Assembly: GCF_009764265.1 (NCBI RefSeq) | Contig: NZ_RWIR01000060.1 | Location: 124,001-188,000, forward strand | DNA: 64,000 nt | Direction: 5' to 3' | DNA from: Pseudomonas sp. PB101 | Lineage (GTDB): Bacteria; Pseudomonadota; Gammaproteobacteria; Pseudomonadales; Pseudomonadaceae | Shown here: in pieces, positions 23,328 to 31,504 of the stretch | Layout of the letters: each line of letters starts with the position of its first letter | Position numbering within the stretch: the stretch's first letter is position 1 | The notes under the pieces: model-generated | Databases searched by the model: none | Told to the model about the DNA's origin: nothing | Seen by the model: only the letters and a program-made list of their open reading frames with translations | Position numbers and translations under genes: made by a program

Positions 23328-23591
23328 ATGTTACGTCGATTGTTGTTGGGTGCAGTGCTCGGTTTCGGGTTGTCTGGCTGCTACTACTACGACGGTCCTG
23401 CCGACGTCTACGGGGGATCTTATTACTACCCCGGTTACTACTCGCCTTATTACTACGGTTACTACGGCCCACGTTATTACGGTGGTTATCGTTCCTATTA
23501 TTACGGTGGGCATGGTTACTACCGTGGCCACGGGTATTACGGCGGTCACGGCGGCGGTCACGGCGGTGGGCATCACGGTGGTCACCGTTGA
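23328..23591 (+). CDS. Tyr/Gly/His-rich small lipoprotein
   Basis: 87 residues from ATG 23328, with GGAGG upstream. MLRRLLLGAVLGFGLSGC is a lipoprotein signal peptide with lipobox LSGC, so Cys18 should be acylated. The mature part is low-complexity: blocks of YYY and YYG with Gly and Pro in the first half, then HGGGHGGGHHGGH at the C-terminus. About a third of residues are Tyr. The His-rich tail could bind metal, which is inference. It is followed by a second gene of the same character (23759-24214) with the same GAGGCCGCCATG start context. Function is unknown. Confidence 0.8.
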   Translation: MLRRLLLGAVLGFGLSGCYYYDGPADVYGGSYYYPGYYSPYYYGYYGPRYYGGYRSYYYGGHGYYRGHGYYGGHGGGHGGGHHGGHR

Positions 23592-23758
23592 TCAGCGTTC
23601 GAATAGATGAAAAACCTTTCATCGGGTAGATGTTTCTACTTGTTTCATGGGCGCACCAGATTCCGAATTCGATGTCTGATCTTTCGACAGTCACCGAATA
23701 TTTGACTGTCGCCTGCCAGCGTCGCTGGTGTGGCTCACCCGCGGTCCAGGAGGCCGCC

Positions 23759-24214
23759 ATGCTCTGTCAAAAAAACCTGCGGCGAATTCTTCTGCTTGCT
23801 GTATTGAGCTTGTCACTGGGTGGATGCGTGCCTTATTACGATGAAGGAGGCAGTTACTACAGTTCCGAGGTCTATACCTCGCCGGCGCCCTCGTATTACG
23901 CAGGGGGCAGTTCCTATTATTCCAATGGTGGTGGCTACTACACGCCGCCGCCTCGGTATTACGCACCGCCAGCGCGGTATTACCAGCCGACTCCGCGCTA
24001 TTACTCGCAGCCGAGGATCTATCAACCGTCCCCGCGCTATTACCAGTCGGCCCCTCGTTACCATCAGTCTTCGCGGGGCGACTACCGCGCGCATCAGAAC
24101 CATGGCTGGGACGGCCGTAACCGCGGGGGCTGGAACAACGACTATCGCGGTCAGGACGGACGCGGTAATCGTGGCAATCGCGGTGATCACAACGGACGGG
24201 GTAATCACCGCTGA
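23759..24214 (+). CDS. Tyr/Pro-repeat lipoprotein
   Basis: 151 residues from ATG 23759, with CAGGAGG upstream. MLCQKNLRRILLLAVLSLSLGGC is a lipoprotein signal with lipobox LGGC at Cys23. After a Ser/Tyr/Gly-rich stretch come six copies of a roughly seven-residue unit of the form (P/A)RYYxPx, for example PPRYYAPPARYYQPTPRYY. The tail is hydrophilic and rich in Gly, Asn, Arg and Asp. It is likely a surface or periplasm-facing disordered protein anchored in a membrane. It appears to be a diverged paralogue of, or co-evolved with, the gene at 23328. Function is unknown. Confidence 0.8.
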   Translation: MLCQKNLRRILLLAVLSLSLGGCVPYYDEGGSYYSSEVYTSPAPSYYAGGSSYYSNGGGYYTPPPRYYAPPARYYQPTPRYYSQPRIYQPSPRYYQSAPRYHQSSRGDYRAHQNHGWDGRNRGGWNNDYRGQDGRGNRGNRGDHNGRGNHR

Positions 24215-24238
24215 TCACTCGGTCAAATCCAAAAACCT

Positions 24239-24266
24239 GTGGGAGCAAGCTTGCTCCCACTTTTTT
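24239..24266 (+). terminator. Terminator built from a REP palindrome
   Basis: GTGGGAGCAAGCTTGCTCCCAC is a perfect 22-nt palindrome followed directly by TTTTTT. It is a single REP-like hairpin with a U-tract, placed between the lipoprotein gene and the convergent hydratase gene. Confidence 0.85.
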
Positions 24267-24277
24267 ATGTCCGGACT

Positions 24278-25390
24278 TCAATACCCGGACAAATCCGCCA
24301 GCGGATGCCGACCTTCCCAAGCCTTGTGGAAATGCGCCTCTACCACCGCATCCGGTACGTTGTTGATGTCCGGCCAGTGCCAGTGCGGCTTCTGATCCTT
24401 GTCGATCAACCGGGCACGCACGCCTTCGCTGAACTCCGGATGACGACAGCAATTGAGGCTCAGGGTGTATTCCATCTGGAAGACTTCGGACAGCGACAGG
24501 TGCCGCGCCCGGATGATCTGTTCCCATACCAGACGAGCGGTCAGCGGCGCGCCTTCACTCATGGTCCTGGCCGCGCGGCCGAGCAACGGATCGCTGTGAT
24601 CGCGCAGGGCACTGATGGCCTTCCAGGCGCAACGCACATCGCTGACATCCAGCAACTCGTCGATCTGCCGACGACGTGGCAGCCACTGGGCTTCGGGCAT
24701 CTGCGCCACGGCTTCCTGCTGCAAGGCCTTGAGCAGGCTGTTGAGCTGCATCGGTGTCTGTTCCTGCCAGTTCAATTGCAACAGACCTTCGATCAAATCC
24801 GGCTGCTGCTCATCGAGCAGAAAACGATCGGCCAGGTCCAGGTCGATGGCATCGCGGCCGTTCATGTGCGCGCCGGTCAGGCCCAGGAACAACCCGAGCT
24901 TGCCCGGCAGGCGCGACAGGAACCAACTGGCGCCAACGTCCGGGTACAGGCCGATGCTGATCTCGGGCATGGCCAACCGGCTGCTCGGCGTGACGATGCG
25001 GATGCCCGCGCCTTGCAACAAGCCCATGCCACCGCCAAGCACATAACCGTGTCCCCAACAGATCAACGGTTTGGGGTAGGTGTGCAGTTTGAAGTCCAGG
25101 CGATATTCCGCCGCGAAAAACTGTGCAGCCAGGGGCGGCACTTCACCCGGATGGTCGCGACAGGCTTCCACCAGGCTGCGCACTTCGCCGCCGGCGCAAA
25201 AGGCCTTGGCGCCGTTGCCGCGCAACAGGACGCAGACGATTTGCGGGTCCTTGGCCCAGGCGTCCATGCGGTCGCGCAGGGCGTTGATCATCGGCAGGGA
25301 CAGGGCGTTCAGGGTTTTTTCGGCATCCAGGCTGGCGACACCGATGCGTGCGCCGTCGGTGCCGGTGAGCTCTTCGAAGTGCAGATTCAT
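24278..25390 (-). CDS. Enoyl-CoA hydratase/isomerase family; 3-hydroxyisobutyryl-CoA hydrolase-like
   Basis: 370 residues from ATG 25390, longer than simple crotonases (about 260) and matching the ECH_2 class. GNGAKAFCAGGEVRSL forms the first oxyanion-hole loop and HGYVLGGGMGLLQGAGIRIVT the second. The MPEISIGLYPDVGASWFLSRLPG segment carries the Glu and Asp typical of 3-hydroxyisobutyryl-CoA hydrolases of valine breakdown. Some Pseudomonas paralogues of this class are annotated only as enoyl-CoA hydratases. It stands alone, divergent from ung, so the pathway cannot be confirmed from context. Confidence 0.85.
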   Translation of the reverse strand: MNLHFEELTGTDGARIGVASLDAEKTLNALSLPMINALRDRMDAWAKDPQIVCVLLRGNGAKAFCAGGEVRSLVEACRDHPGEVPPLAAQFFAAEYRLDFKLHTYPKPLICWGHGYVLGGGMGLLQGAGIRIVTPSSRLAMPEISIGLYPDVGASWFLSRLPGKLGLFLGLTGAHMNGRDAIDLDLADRFLLDEQQPDLIEGLLQLNWQEQTPMQLNSLLKALQQEAVAQMPEAQWLPRRRQIDELLDVSDVRCAWKAISALRDHSDPLLGRAARTMSEGAPLTARLVWEQIIRARHLSLSEVFQMEYTLSLNCCRHPEFSEGVRARLIDKDQKPHWHWPDINNVPDAVVEAHFHKAWEGRHPLADLSGY

Positions 25391-25522
25391 CGTGACCTCG
25401 ATCGGAAATTTGAAGGTTAAGTATGATCGCTGTGTGGGAAAGTGCCGGATCTGCGTCAGATCAATTGACAAGCGTGATGCGCTTTCCTAGGGTTCGCCCC
25501 ATTGTTTTTGCCGGATGTAACC

Positions 25523-26215
25523 ATGACTGCTGACGACCGTATCAAACTCGAACCGAGCTGGAAGGAGGCCTTGCGTGCCGAATTCGACCAGCCCTACATG
25601 ACAGAGTTGCGAAACTTTCTGCAACAGGAACGGGCGGCCGGCAAGGAGATCTATCCGCCGGGGCCGATGATCTTCAACGCGCTCAATTCCACGCCGCTGG
25701 ACAAGGTCAAAGTGGTGATCCTCGGCCAGGATCCTTATCACGGCCCGGGCCAGGCCCATGGCTTGTGCTTCTCGGTGCAACCCGGCGTGCCGGCGCCACC
25801 TTCGCTGGTGAACATCTACAAAGAGCTCAAGCGCGACCTGAACATCGACATTCCCAACCATGGCTACCTGCAGAGCTGGGCCGATCAGGGCGTGCTGATG
25901 CTCAACACCACCATGACCGTCGAGCGCGCCAACGCCAATGCACACAAGGACAAAGGCTGGCAGTTTTTCACCGATCGGGTCATTGAAGTGGTCAGCCAGC
26001 AGCAGCCGCACCTGGTGTTCATGCTGTGGGGCGCGCATGCGCAGAGCAAGCAGAAGCTGATCGATGCCACAAAGCACCTGGTGTTGACCTCGGTGCACCC
26101 GTCACCGCTGTCGGCCTATCGCGGCTTCCTCGGTTGCGGGCACTTCGGCCGGACCAACAAGTTTCTGGAACAGAATGGCGAGACGCCGATCGAGTGGCGG
26201 TTGCCACCGGTTTGA
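25523..26215 (+). CDS. ung: Uracil-DNA glycosylase
   Basis: 230 residues from ATG 25523. The water-activating motif GQDPYHG is intact with catalytic Asp70. The DNA-intercalating loop motif HPSPLSAYRGF carries His192. MLWGAHAQSK is the third family motif. Ung removes uracil from DNA after cytosine deamination or dUTP misincorporation, starting base-excision repair. It is divergent from the hydratase gene, with about 130 bp for the two promoters. Confidence 0.96.
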   Translation: MTADDRIKLEPSWKEALRAEFDQPYMTELRNFLQQERAAGKEIYPPGPMIFNALNSTPLDKVKVVILGQDPYHGPGQAHGLCFSVQPGVPAPPSLVNIYKELKRDLNIDIPNHGYLQSWADQGVLMLNTTMTVERANANAHKDKGWQFFTDRVIEVVSQQQPHLVFMLWGAHAQSKQKLIDATKHLVLTSVHPSPLSAYRGFLGCGHFGRTNKFLEQNGETPIEWRLPPV

Positions 26216-26232
26216 GCGAGTGGACCGAGTCA

Positions 26233-26334
26233 CGCCCATCGCGGGCAAGCCCGCTCCCACAGTGACTGGTGTCGTACACACATTTTGTGTGCAACTCAGA
26301 ACCCTGTGGGAGCGGGCTTGCCCGCGATGGGCGC
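26233..26334. repeat. REPIN
   Basis: GCCCATCGCGGGCAAGCCCG and CGGGCTTGCCCGCGATGGGC are exact inverted arms around about 45 bp, between the convergent 3' ends of ung and the AbrB-type gene. Confidence 0.88.
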
Positions 26335-26346
26335 AAAGCGGTTTTT

Positions 26347-27387
26347 TCAGACTGAATCCGGATTACGGTTCCAGTACTTGAACAACGGCTCCGCCAGAAA
26401 CAGCACAAACAACAGCCGCATCACCTGCATCGCCGTCACCAGCGGTACCGACAGTTGCAGGGTCTCCGCCGTCAGGCTCATCTCGGCAATCCCGCCGGGC
26501 ATCATGCCCAAAGTCAGTGAACGCAGGTCCAGATGGGTCAGCGCACTCAAGCCCAATGCCGCCGCCGTGGCGATCAACATGGTCAGCACCGTACCGATCA
26601 GGGTCCGCCCCATGAACGATGGCGCACGCCGGAAAAACTGCCGATTGAAGTGACAGCCCAACCCGCTGCCGATCAGCCACTGGCCGATCTGGCTGCCGCC
26701 GTTGGGCAAGCCGATGTGCAGGTCCCAGCCGATGCTGACTGCCGCGCTGACCAGCAGCGGGCCGAACAGCCAGGGGTTGGGTTGACGCAGGCGTTCCCAG
26801 ATCCAGGCGGCCAATGCGCCAGCAGGAAACAGCACCGCGAGCCAGCGCCAATCGATGCTGCCCGCGTGGGAAATCGGCGCGCCGTCACCCAGCAGATACT
26901 TGAAGGCCGCCGGCACGCACAGCACCACCACCAACACCCGCAAACTCTGTCCCGCCGCGACACGGCTGAGCACCGCGCCATTACGCGCGCCGAGGTTGAC
27001 CATCTCCCCGGAACCGCCGGGCATGCTCGAGAAAAAAGCGGTGGCGCGATCTTCACCGGTGCGGCGCATCAGCCATACGCCGACCACCGCCGACAGGCTG
27101 GTGACCAACGCACCGAAGAAGATCAGGCCGAAATGACTCAGCACCTGCTCCATCACCACTGGCGTGAAATGCAGGCCGATACCGATGCCGACGATCCACT
27201 GGCCGCACTTGCGGCCGCCAGGGATTTCCGCCAATTGCCAGGGTGTCAGGCAGCGTACGAGGATGATCGCCAACAACGAGCCGACCATCCACGGCAAAGG
27301 CCAGCCGACCTGGCTGGCGAGGTAACCGCCCAGCAGGCCGACCAGCGGAGTTCCCCACCAGTTTTTGAAGGGGACCCGATCAGACAT
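26347..27387 (-). CDS. AbrB-family membrane protein (PF05145)
   Basis: 346 residues with about nine to ten membrane helices in two similar halves. The internal duplication is visible as SSMPGGSGEMVNLG in the first half and GMMPGGIAEMSLTA in the second. This is the PF05145 family, sometimes mis-annotated as ammonia monooxygenase and unrelated to the DNA-binding AbrB. Its start overlaps the 3' end of tctA by 8 bp, so it is probably translated as the last gene of the tctCBA operon. That linkage suggests a role in uptake or efflux of the same carboxylates, which is inference. Confidence 0.85.
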   Translation of the reverse strand: MSDRVPFKNWWGTPLVGLLGGYLASQVGWPLPWMVGSLLAIILVRCLTPWQLAEIPGGRKCGQWIVGIGIGLHFTPVVMEQVLSHFGLIFFGALVTSLSAVVGVWLMRRTGEDRATAFFSSMPGGSGEMVNLGARNGAVLSRVAAGQSLRVLVVVLCVPAAFKYLLGDGAPISHAGSIDWRWLAVLFPAGALAAWIWERLRQPNPWLFGPLLVSAAVSIGWDLHIGLPNGGSQIGQWLIGSGLGCHFNRQFFRRAPSFMGRTLIGTVLTMLIATAAALGLSALTHLDLRSLTLGMMPGGIAEMSLTAETLQLSVPLVTAMQVMRLLFVLFLAEPLFKYWNRNPDSV

Positions 27388-28894
27388 CGGCGATAGCGCG
27401 TTGCGCGGCCGAACGTTTGCGCCAGATGCGGATCAGCGGCATCAGCAGCATGATCGCCGTCAGGACCCAGCAACCGAAGGTGATCGGGCTCGACCAGAGG
27501 ATTTCCAGCGCACCGTTGGAAATCGACAGGGCGCGGCGCAGGTTTTGTTCCATCAATCCTCCCAGGATGAAGCCCAGCAATACCGGTGACAGCGGGAAGT
27601 CCAGCTTGCGCAGGATATAACCGAAGATGCCGATGCCGATCATCAGGAACAGGTCGAACGTTGTCGCGTGCACCGCGTAGACACCAATCCCGGTAATGAT
27701 CGCGATCACCGGCACCAGCGCCCAGTTCGGCACGGCGAGGATACGGGTGAAGATGCGGATCATCGGAATGTTAAGGATCACCAGCATCACGTTGGCGATG
27801 AACAACGAGGCGATCAGGCCCCAGACGATGTCCGGTTGCTGTTGGAACAGCAGTGGGCCCGGGGTGATGTTGTACAGCGACAGGGCGCCAATCATCACCG
27901 CCGTGGTACCCGAACCTGGAACGCCGAGGGTCAGCATCGGCACCAGCGCACCGCAGGCCGCACCACCGATGGCGGTTTCCGGCGCCGCGAGGCCGCGCAT
28001 GTCGCCCTGGCCGAAAGTACCCTTGGCACCCGCCATGCGTTTTTCGGTCATGTAGGCCACGGCACTGGCCAGGGTCGCACCGGCACCCGGCAACACGCCC
28101 ATGATGAAGCCCAGTACGCCGCAACGGATGTTCACCACGAACACCGAGGCCGCTTCCTTGAAGTTGAACATCATGCGGCCGGTGGCTTTCACCGCTTCCT
28201 GGCCGTGGTGGGTTTTTTCCAGCAGCAGGAGGATTTCGCTGATGGAGAACAGGCCCAGCACCAGCACGACGAACTGGATGCCGTCAGTCAGGTGGATGTT
28301 GTCCCCGGTGAAGCGATACACACCGCTGTTGGCGTCGATGCCTACGGTCGACAGGAACAGGCCGATCAGCGCCGCGATGAACGTCTTCAGCGGACGATCA
28401 CCGGCCATGCCGCCGAGGCAGACAATCGCAAAGACCATCAGTACGAAGTATTCCGCCGGGCCGAAGGCAATCGCCCATTTCGCCAGCAGCGGGGCGAACA
28501 GCACCATGCCGCAAGTGGCGATAAAGGCACCGATGAACGAGCTCCATGCCGACAGCGACAGCGCTACACCGGCCAGGCCTTTGCGGGCCATCGGGTAACC
28601 GTCGAGGGTGGTCATCACGGTGGACGCTTCGCCCGGGATGTTCAGCAGGATCGAGCTGATCCGGCCGCCGTATTCGCAACCCAGGTACACCGCCGCCAGC
28701 AGGATCAGTGCCGACTCCGGTGGCAGGCCGAGGGCGAATGCGATCGGGATCAACAGTGCCACGCCGTTGATCGGGCCCAGGCCCGGCAACAGGCCGACGA
28801 CGGTGCCGATCAGGGTGCCGCACAACGCGGTCACCAGGTTGTACGGGCTCAGCGCGACGCCGAAACCCTGACCCAAATAGCCAAGAGTATCCAT
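27380..28894 (-). CDS. tctA: Tripartite tricarboxylate transporter, large membrane subunit
   Basis: 504 residues from ATG 28894, with about twelve membrane helices. The family's glycine-rich signatures are present: GLLPGLGPINGVALLIPIAF near residue 35, and GVLPGAGATLASAVAYMTEKR with LTLGVPGSGTTAVMIGAL in the centre. TctA is the main channel of TTT carriers, which use a periplasmic binding protein and an ion gradient. It starts one base after the tctB stop. Citrate-type tricarboxylates are the likely substrate, but related systems carry other carboxylates. Confidence 0.93.
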   Translation of the reverse strand: MDTLGYLGQGFGVALSPYNLVTALCGTLIGTVVGLLPGLGPINGVALLIPIAFALGLPPESALILLAAVYLGCEYGGRISSILLNIPGEASTVMTTLDGYPMARKGLAGVALSLSAWSSFIGAFIATCGMVLFAPLLAKWAIAFGPAEYFVLMVFAIVCLGGMAGDRPLKTFIAALIGLFLSTVGIDANSGVYRFTGDNIHLTDGIQFVVLVLGLFSISEILLLLEKTHHGQEAVKATGRMMFNFKEAASVFVVNIRCGVLGFIMGVLPGAGATLASAVAYMTEKRMAGAKGTFGQGDMRGLAAPETAIGGAACGALVPMLTLGVPGSGTTAVMIGALSLYNITPGPLLFQQQPDIVWGLIASLFIANVMLVILNIPMIRIFTRILAVPNWALVPVIAIITGIGVYAVHATTFDLFLMIGIGIFGYILRKLDFPLSPVLLGFILGGLMEQNLRRALSISNGALEILWSSPITFGCWVLTAIMLLMPLIRIWRKRSAAQRAIADV

Positions 28895-28895
28895 A

Positions 28896-29354
28896 TCAGT
28901 TCTCCAGAACGTCGAGCACGCCAAGTGGCAGCGGCACGTCCATCAACTTGTCGAACAGCAGGTAGAGGCCGACGGCCATCAGGCTGATGATCACGATGCT
29001 GGGTACCCAGCGGCCGCCATACAGGCGCGCCATCGGTACACCGATGATGATGCTGGCGACGATGAAGCCCAGGGGCTCGAAAGTGCCGGCGAACACCAGC
29101 AACAGTGCGACGCAGATGCCGATTTTGGTCAGGGTTTCGCGGTCCAGTGGCGGCTCGTCATCGCTGTGTTTGATTGGCGCGGGGCGAAACACCATGTACA
29201 GCAGGGCCGAACCCATCAGGCCGAGCATCAGCAATGGAAAGGCCCGAGGCCCCACCGGTTCGTAGGAAAAAGCCGCTTGATACGGCCACGCCATCAGTGC
29301 CAGGCCGAGACAGACCAGCAACAGCACCGAAGCAAAAATGCGTTGTAAGAGCAT
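28896..29354 (-). CDS. tctB: Tripartite tricarboxylate transporter, small membrane subunit
   Basis: 152 residues with four predicted membrane helices: at residues 5-22, a pair after the Glu/Pro-rich loop VGPRAFPLLMLG, and one near the C-terminus. The size, helix pattern and position between tctC and tctA identify the TctB subunit. It lies 58 bp downstream of tctC. Confidence 0.88.
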   Translation of the reverse strand: MLLQRIFASVLLLVCLGLALMAWPYQAAFSYEPVGPRAFPLLMLGLMGSALLYMVFRPAPIKHSDDEPPLDRETLTKIGICVALLLVFAGTFEPLGFIVASIIIGVPMARLYGGRWVPSIVIISLMAVGLYLLFDKLMDVPLPLGVLDVLEN

Positions 29355-29412
29355 GAGGAACTCCTGTGCCGCGACTCCGCCGAACGGAGTCGCAGCCGCT
29401 AGACAGAGACGA

Positions 29413-30390
29413 TCACTGGATCAGGCCGAACTCTTTGGCCAGCACTTTGTAGTCCGCAACCTGCTTCTTCACGTAGGTGTCCAGTTCCGGGCCGGTCATG
29501 GCGAACGGGAACAGTTCACGCTGATCGCGCAGCTTGGCGAACTCGGGCGAGGCCAACAGTTTGTCGAAGGAGTCTTTCCACCAGGCGTAGTCTTCATCGC
29601 TGACTTTCGGCCCGAGGTAGAAGCCGCGCACCACCGGCCAGACGATGTCGTAGCCTTGTTCGCGAGCGGTCGGAATGTCCTTCATTTCCGGCTCGTCCAG
29701 ACGCTTGTCGGAGAACACCGCCAGCAGGCGCATGTCGCCGCTCTGGATGTGCGGCATGGAGTCGGAGATGTCGGTGCTGCCGACCTGGATATGACCGCCG
29801 AGCAGGGCGGTGGCAATTTCACCACCGCCTTCGAGGGCCACGTAGCGCAGATCACGCGGGTTGATCCCGGCGGCCTTGGCGATCAGCGCGGTCTGCATCC
29901 AGTCCTGGCTGCCGACGGTACCGCCGGAGCCGATCACCACTTTGCTCGGATCTTTCTTCAATGCCTGAACGAGGTCGTCGAGGGTCTTGTAGGGCGAATC
30001 GCTCTTCACGGCGATGGCGCCGTAGCTGGTGCCAACCGCGGCCAACCAGCGCACGTTGGTTTCATCGAAACGACCGAACTTGCCCTGGGCCAGGTTCAGC
30101 AACGAACCACTGGACCAGGCCACCAACGTACCGGCATCGGCCGGACGCTGGGCGACCACCGCGTTGTACGCCACCGCGCCGACGCCCCCGGGCATGTAGG
30201 TCACGCGCATCGGTTTGGTCAGCAGCTTTTCGTTGACCAGCGCGCTTTGCGCCAGTTTGCAGGTCAGGTCGAAACCACCGCCGGGCGAGGCCGGGGCGAT
30301 GCATTCCGGGCGTTTTGGCTCGGCCATGAGTTGGCCGGCGAACAGCACACAGCTGGCGGCGAGGGCGAAACGGCGCATTGAACGGCTCAT
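29413..30390 (-). CDS. tctC: Tripartite tricarboxylate transporter, periplasmic binding protein
   Basis: 325 residues from ATG 30390, chosen over ATG 30402 because the GGAG just after the latter is correctly placed as its ribosome binding site. The signal peptide MSRSMRRFALAASCVLFAGQ is cleaved after LMA (residue 23). The mature protein has the Bug/TctC features PASPGGGFD near residue 35 and PGGVGAVAYNAV. It captures a tricarboxylate in the periplasm for TctAB. An A-rich stretch before the start (AAAAACAAAAAC) fits the AANAANAA target of Hfq-Crc, so catabolite repression is plausible. Confidence 0.93.
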   Translation of the reverse strand: MSRSMRRFALAASCVLFAGQLMAEPKRPECIAPASPGGGFDLTCKLAQSALVNEKLLTKPMRVTYMPGGVGAVAYNAVVAQRPADAGTLVAWSSGSLLNLAQGKFGRFDETNVRWLAAVGTSYGAIAVKSDSPYKTLDDLVQALKKDPSKVVIGSGGTVGSQDWMQTALIAKAAGINPRDLRYVALEGGGEIATALLGGHIQVGSTDISDSMPHIQSGDMRLLAVFSDKRLDEPEMKDIPTAREQGYDIVWPVVRGFYLGPKVSDEDYAWWKDSFDKLLASPEFAKLRDQRELFPFAMTGPELDTYVKKQVADYKVLAKEFGLIQ

Positions 30391-30832
30391 TTTTGTCTCC
30401 ATTGGAGTTTTTGTTTTTCGGGATGATTCAGGTGCGACGATTTCGCACGGTGCTGGCGCGTTCGAATCCGTACGGACTGAACGACGAGCAGCCGGCTTCG
30501 GCGCTGGCAAGCGTAAACATCGGGGAGCGAGAGAAAGGGCGGGGCGGGCAAGCCTGAAGCTGTATGGACAGCATGGTGCGATACCTCGTTTATTGTTCTT
30601 ATTGGCGAAAACGCTTCGAGGCGTTTTTCGGTAGTTACATGTCAAGGCACGTTTTCAAACTACGATTCGATGGTCGGCAGTCGAAACCATCCGTGGGCCG
30701 ACTCTAACGTCCCAACCTTTCGCTAACCTTTCAGCGGGCTTTCACGGTTTTTCGGGCTTCACAGCGGCGATTGCGGCTGTAAACTCCGCGCCAAAGAATG
30801 GCGTCGGCCATCCCTGAACGAGGTAAAGATCC
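30391..30832. promoter_or_regulatory. Divergent tctC / tctD control region
   Basis: 442 bp without a gene. At 30714-30735 the heptad AACCTTT is repeated with an 11-bp period (AACCTTTCGCT AACCTTTCAGC), the geometry of OmpR-family response regulator sites, so it is a candidate TctD operator. The minus-strand tctC leader contains the A-rich Crc-like motif near 30400-30415. No clear sigma-70 promoter was recognised. The stretch 30440-30560 is unremarkable. Confidence 0.45.
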
Positions 30833-31504
30833 ATGCGTGTCCTGCTCGTCGAAGACCATCTGCAACTCGCCGAAAGTGTTGCCCAGGCACTCAAGAGCAC
30901 CGGTTTGACCGTGGACGTGTTGCACGATGGCGTGGCCGCCGACCTGGCGCTGGGCAGCGAGGACTACGCCATGGCGATCCTCGACGTCGGCTTGCCGCGC
31001 ATGGATGGTTTCGAAGTGCTGGCGCGCCTGCGGGCGCGGGGCAAGAACCTGCCGGTGTTGATGCTGACCGCGCGCAGCGACGTCAAGGATCGGGTTCACG
31101 GCCTGAACCTCGGCGCCGACGATTACCTGGCCAAGCCGTTCGAACTGACCGAGCTAGAAGCGCGGGTCAAAGCCTTGCTACGCCGCAGTGTGCTGGGCGG
31201 TGAACGCATCCAGCGTTGCGGTGTGCTGGCCTATGACCTGGAAACCCGGCGCTTCACCCTCGGTGAAGAATTGCTGACCCTGACTTCCCGCGAGCAAGCG
31301 GTACTCGAAGCCCTGATCGCACGTCCCGGTCGGGTGATGAGCAAGGAGCAACTGGCGTCGCAAGTATTCGGTCTCGATGAAGAGGCCAGCCCCGATGCCA
31401 TCGAGATCTACGTGCACCGCCTGCGCAAGAAGCTCGACGGCCAGCCGGTCGCCATCGTGACCTTCCGCGGCCTCGGTTACTTGCTGGAAAGCCGCGATGC
31501 ATAA
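30833..31504 (+). CDS. tctD: Response regulator of tricarboxylate uptake
   Basis: 223 residues. The receiver domain (1 to about 120) has the acidic pair ED near residue 8, phosphoacceptor Asp51 in AILDVGLPRMDG, and the conserved Lys in LAKPFEL. The OmpR-type winged helix (about 125-220) ends in DAIEIYVHRLRKKLDG...IVTFRGLGYLLE. It is coupled to the sensor gene by an 8-bp overlap and faces tctCBA divergently, matching TctD, the activator of tricarboxylate transport. Confidence 0.92.
   Translation: MRVLLVEDHLQLAESVAQALKSTGLTVDVLHDGVAADLALGSEDYAMAILDVGLPRMDGFEVLARLRARGKNLPVLMLTARSDVKDRVHGLNLGADDYLAKPFELTELEARVKALLRRSVLGGERIQRCGVLAYDLETRRFTLGEELLTLTSREQAVLEALIARPGRVMSKEQLASQVFGLDEEASPDAIEIYVHRLRKKLDGQPVAIVTFRGLGYLLESRDA

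Noticed and set aside
27668..28987. 439-codon plus-strand open frame
   Set aside because: Antisense to tctA, rich in His/Arg/Gln and without a ribosome binding site; a shadow frame.
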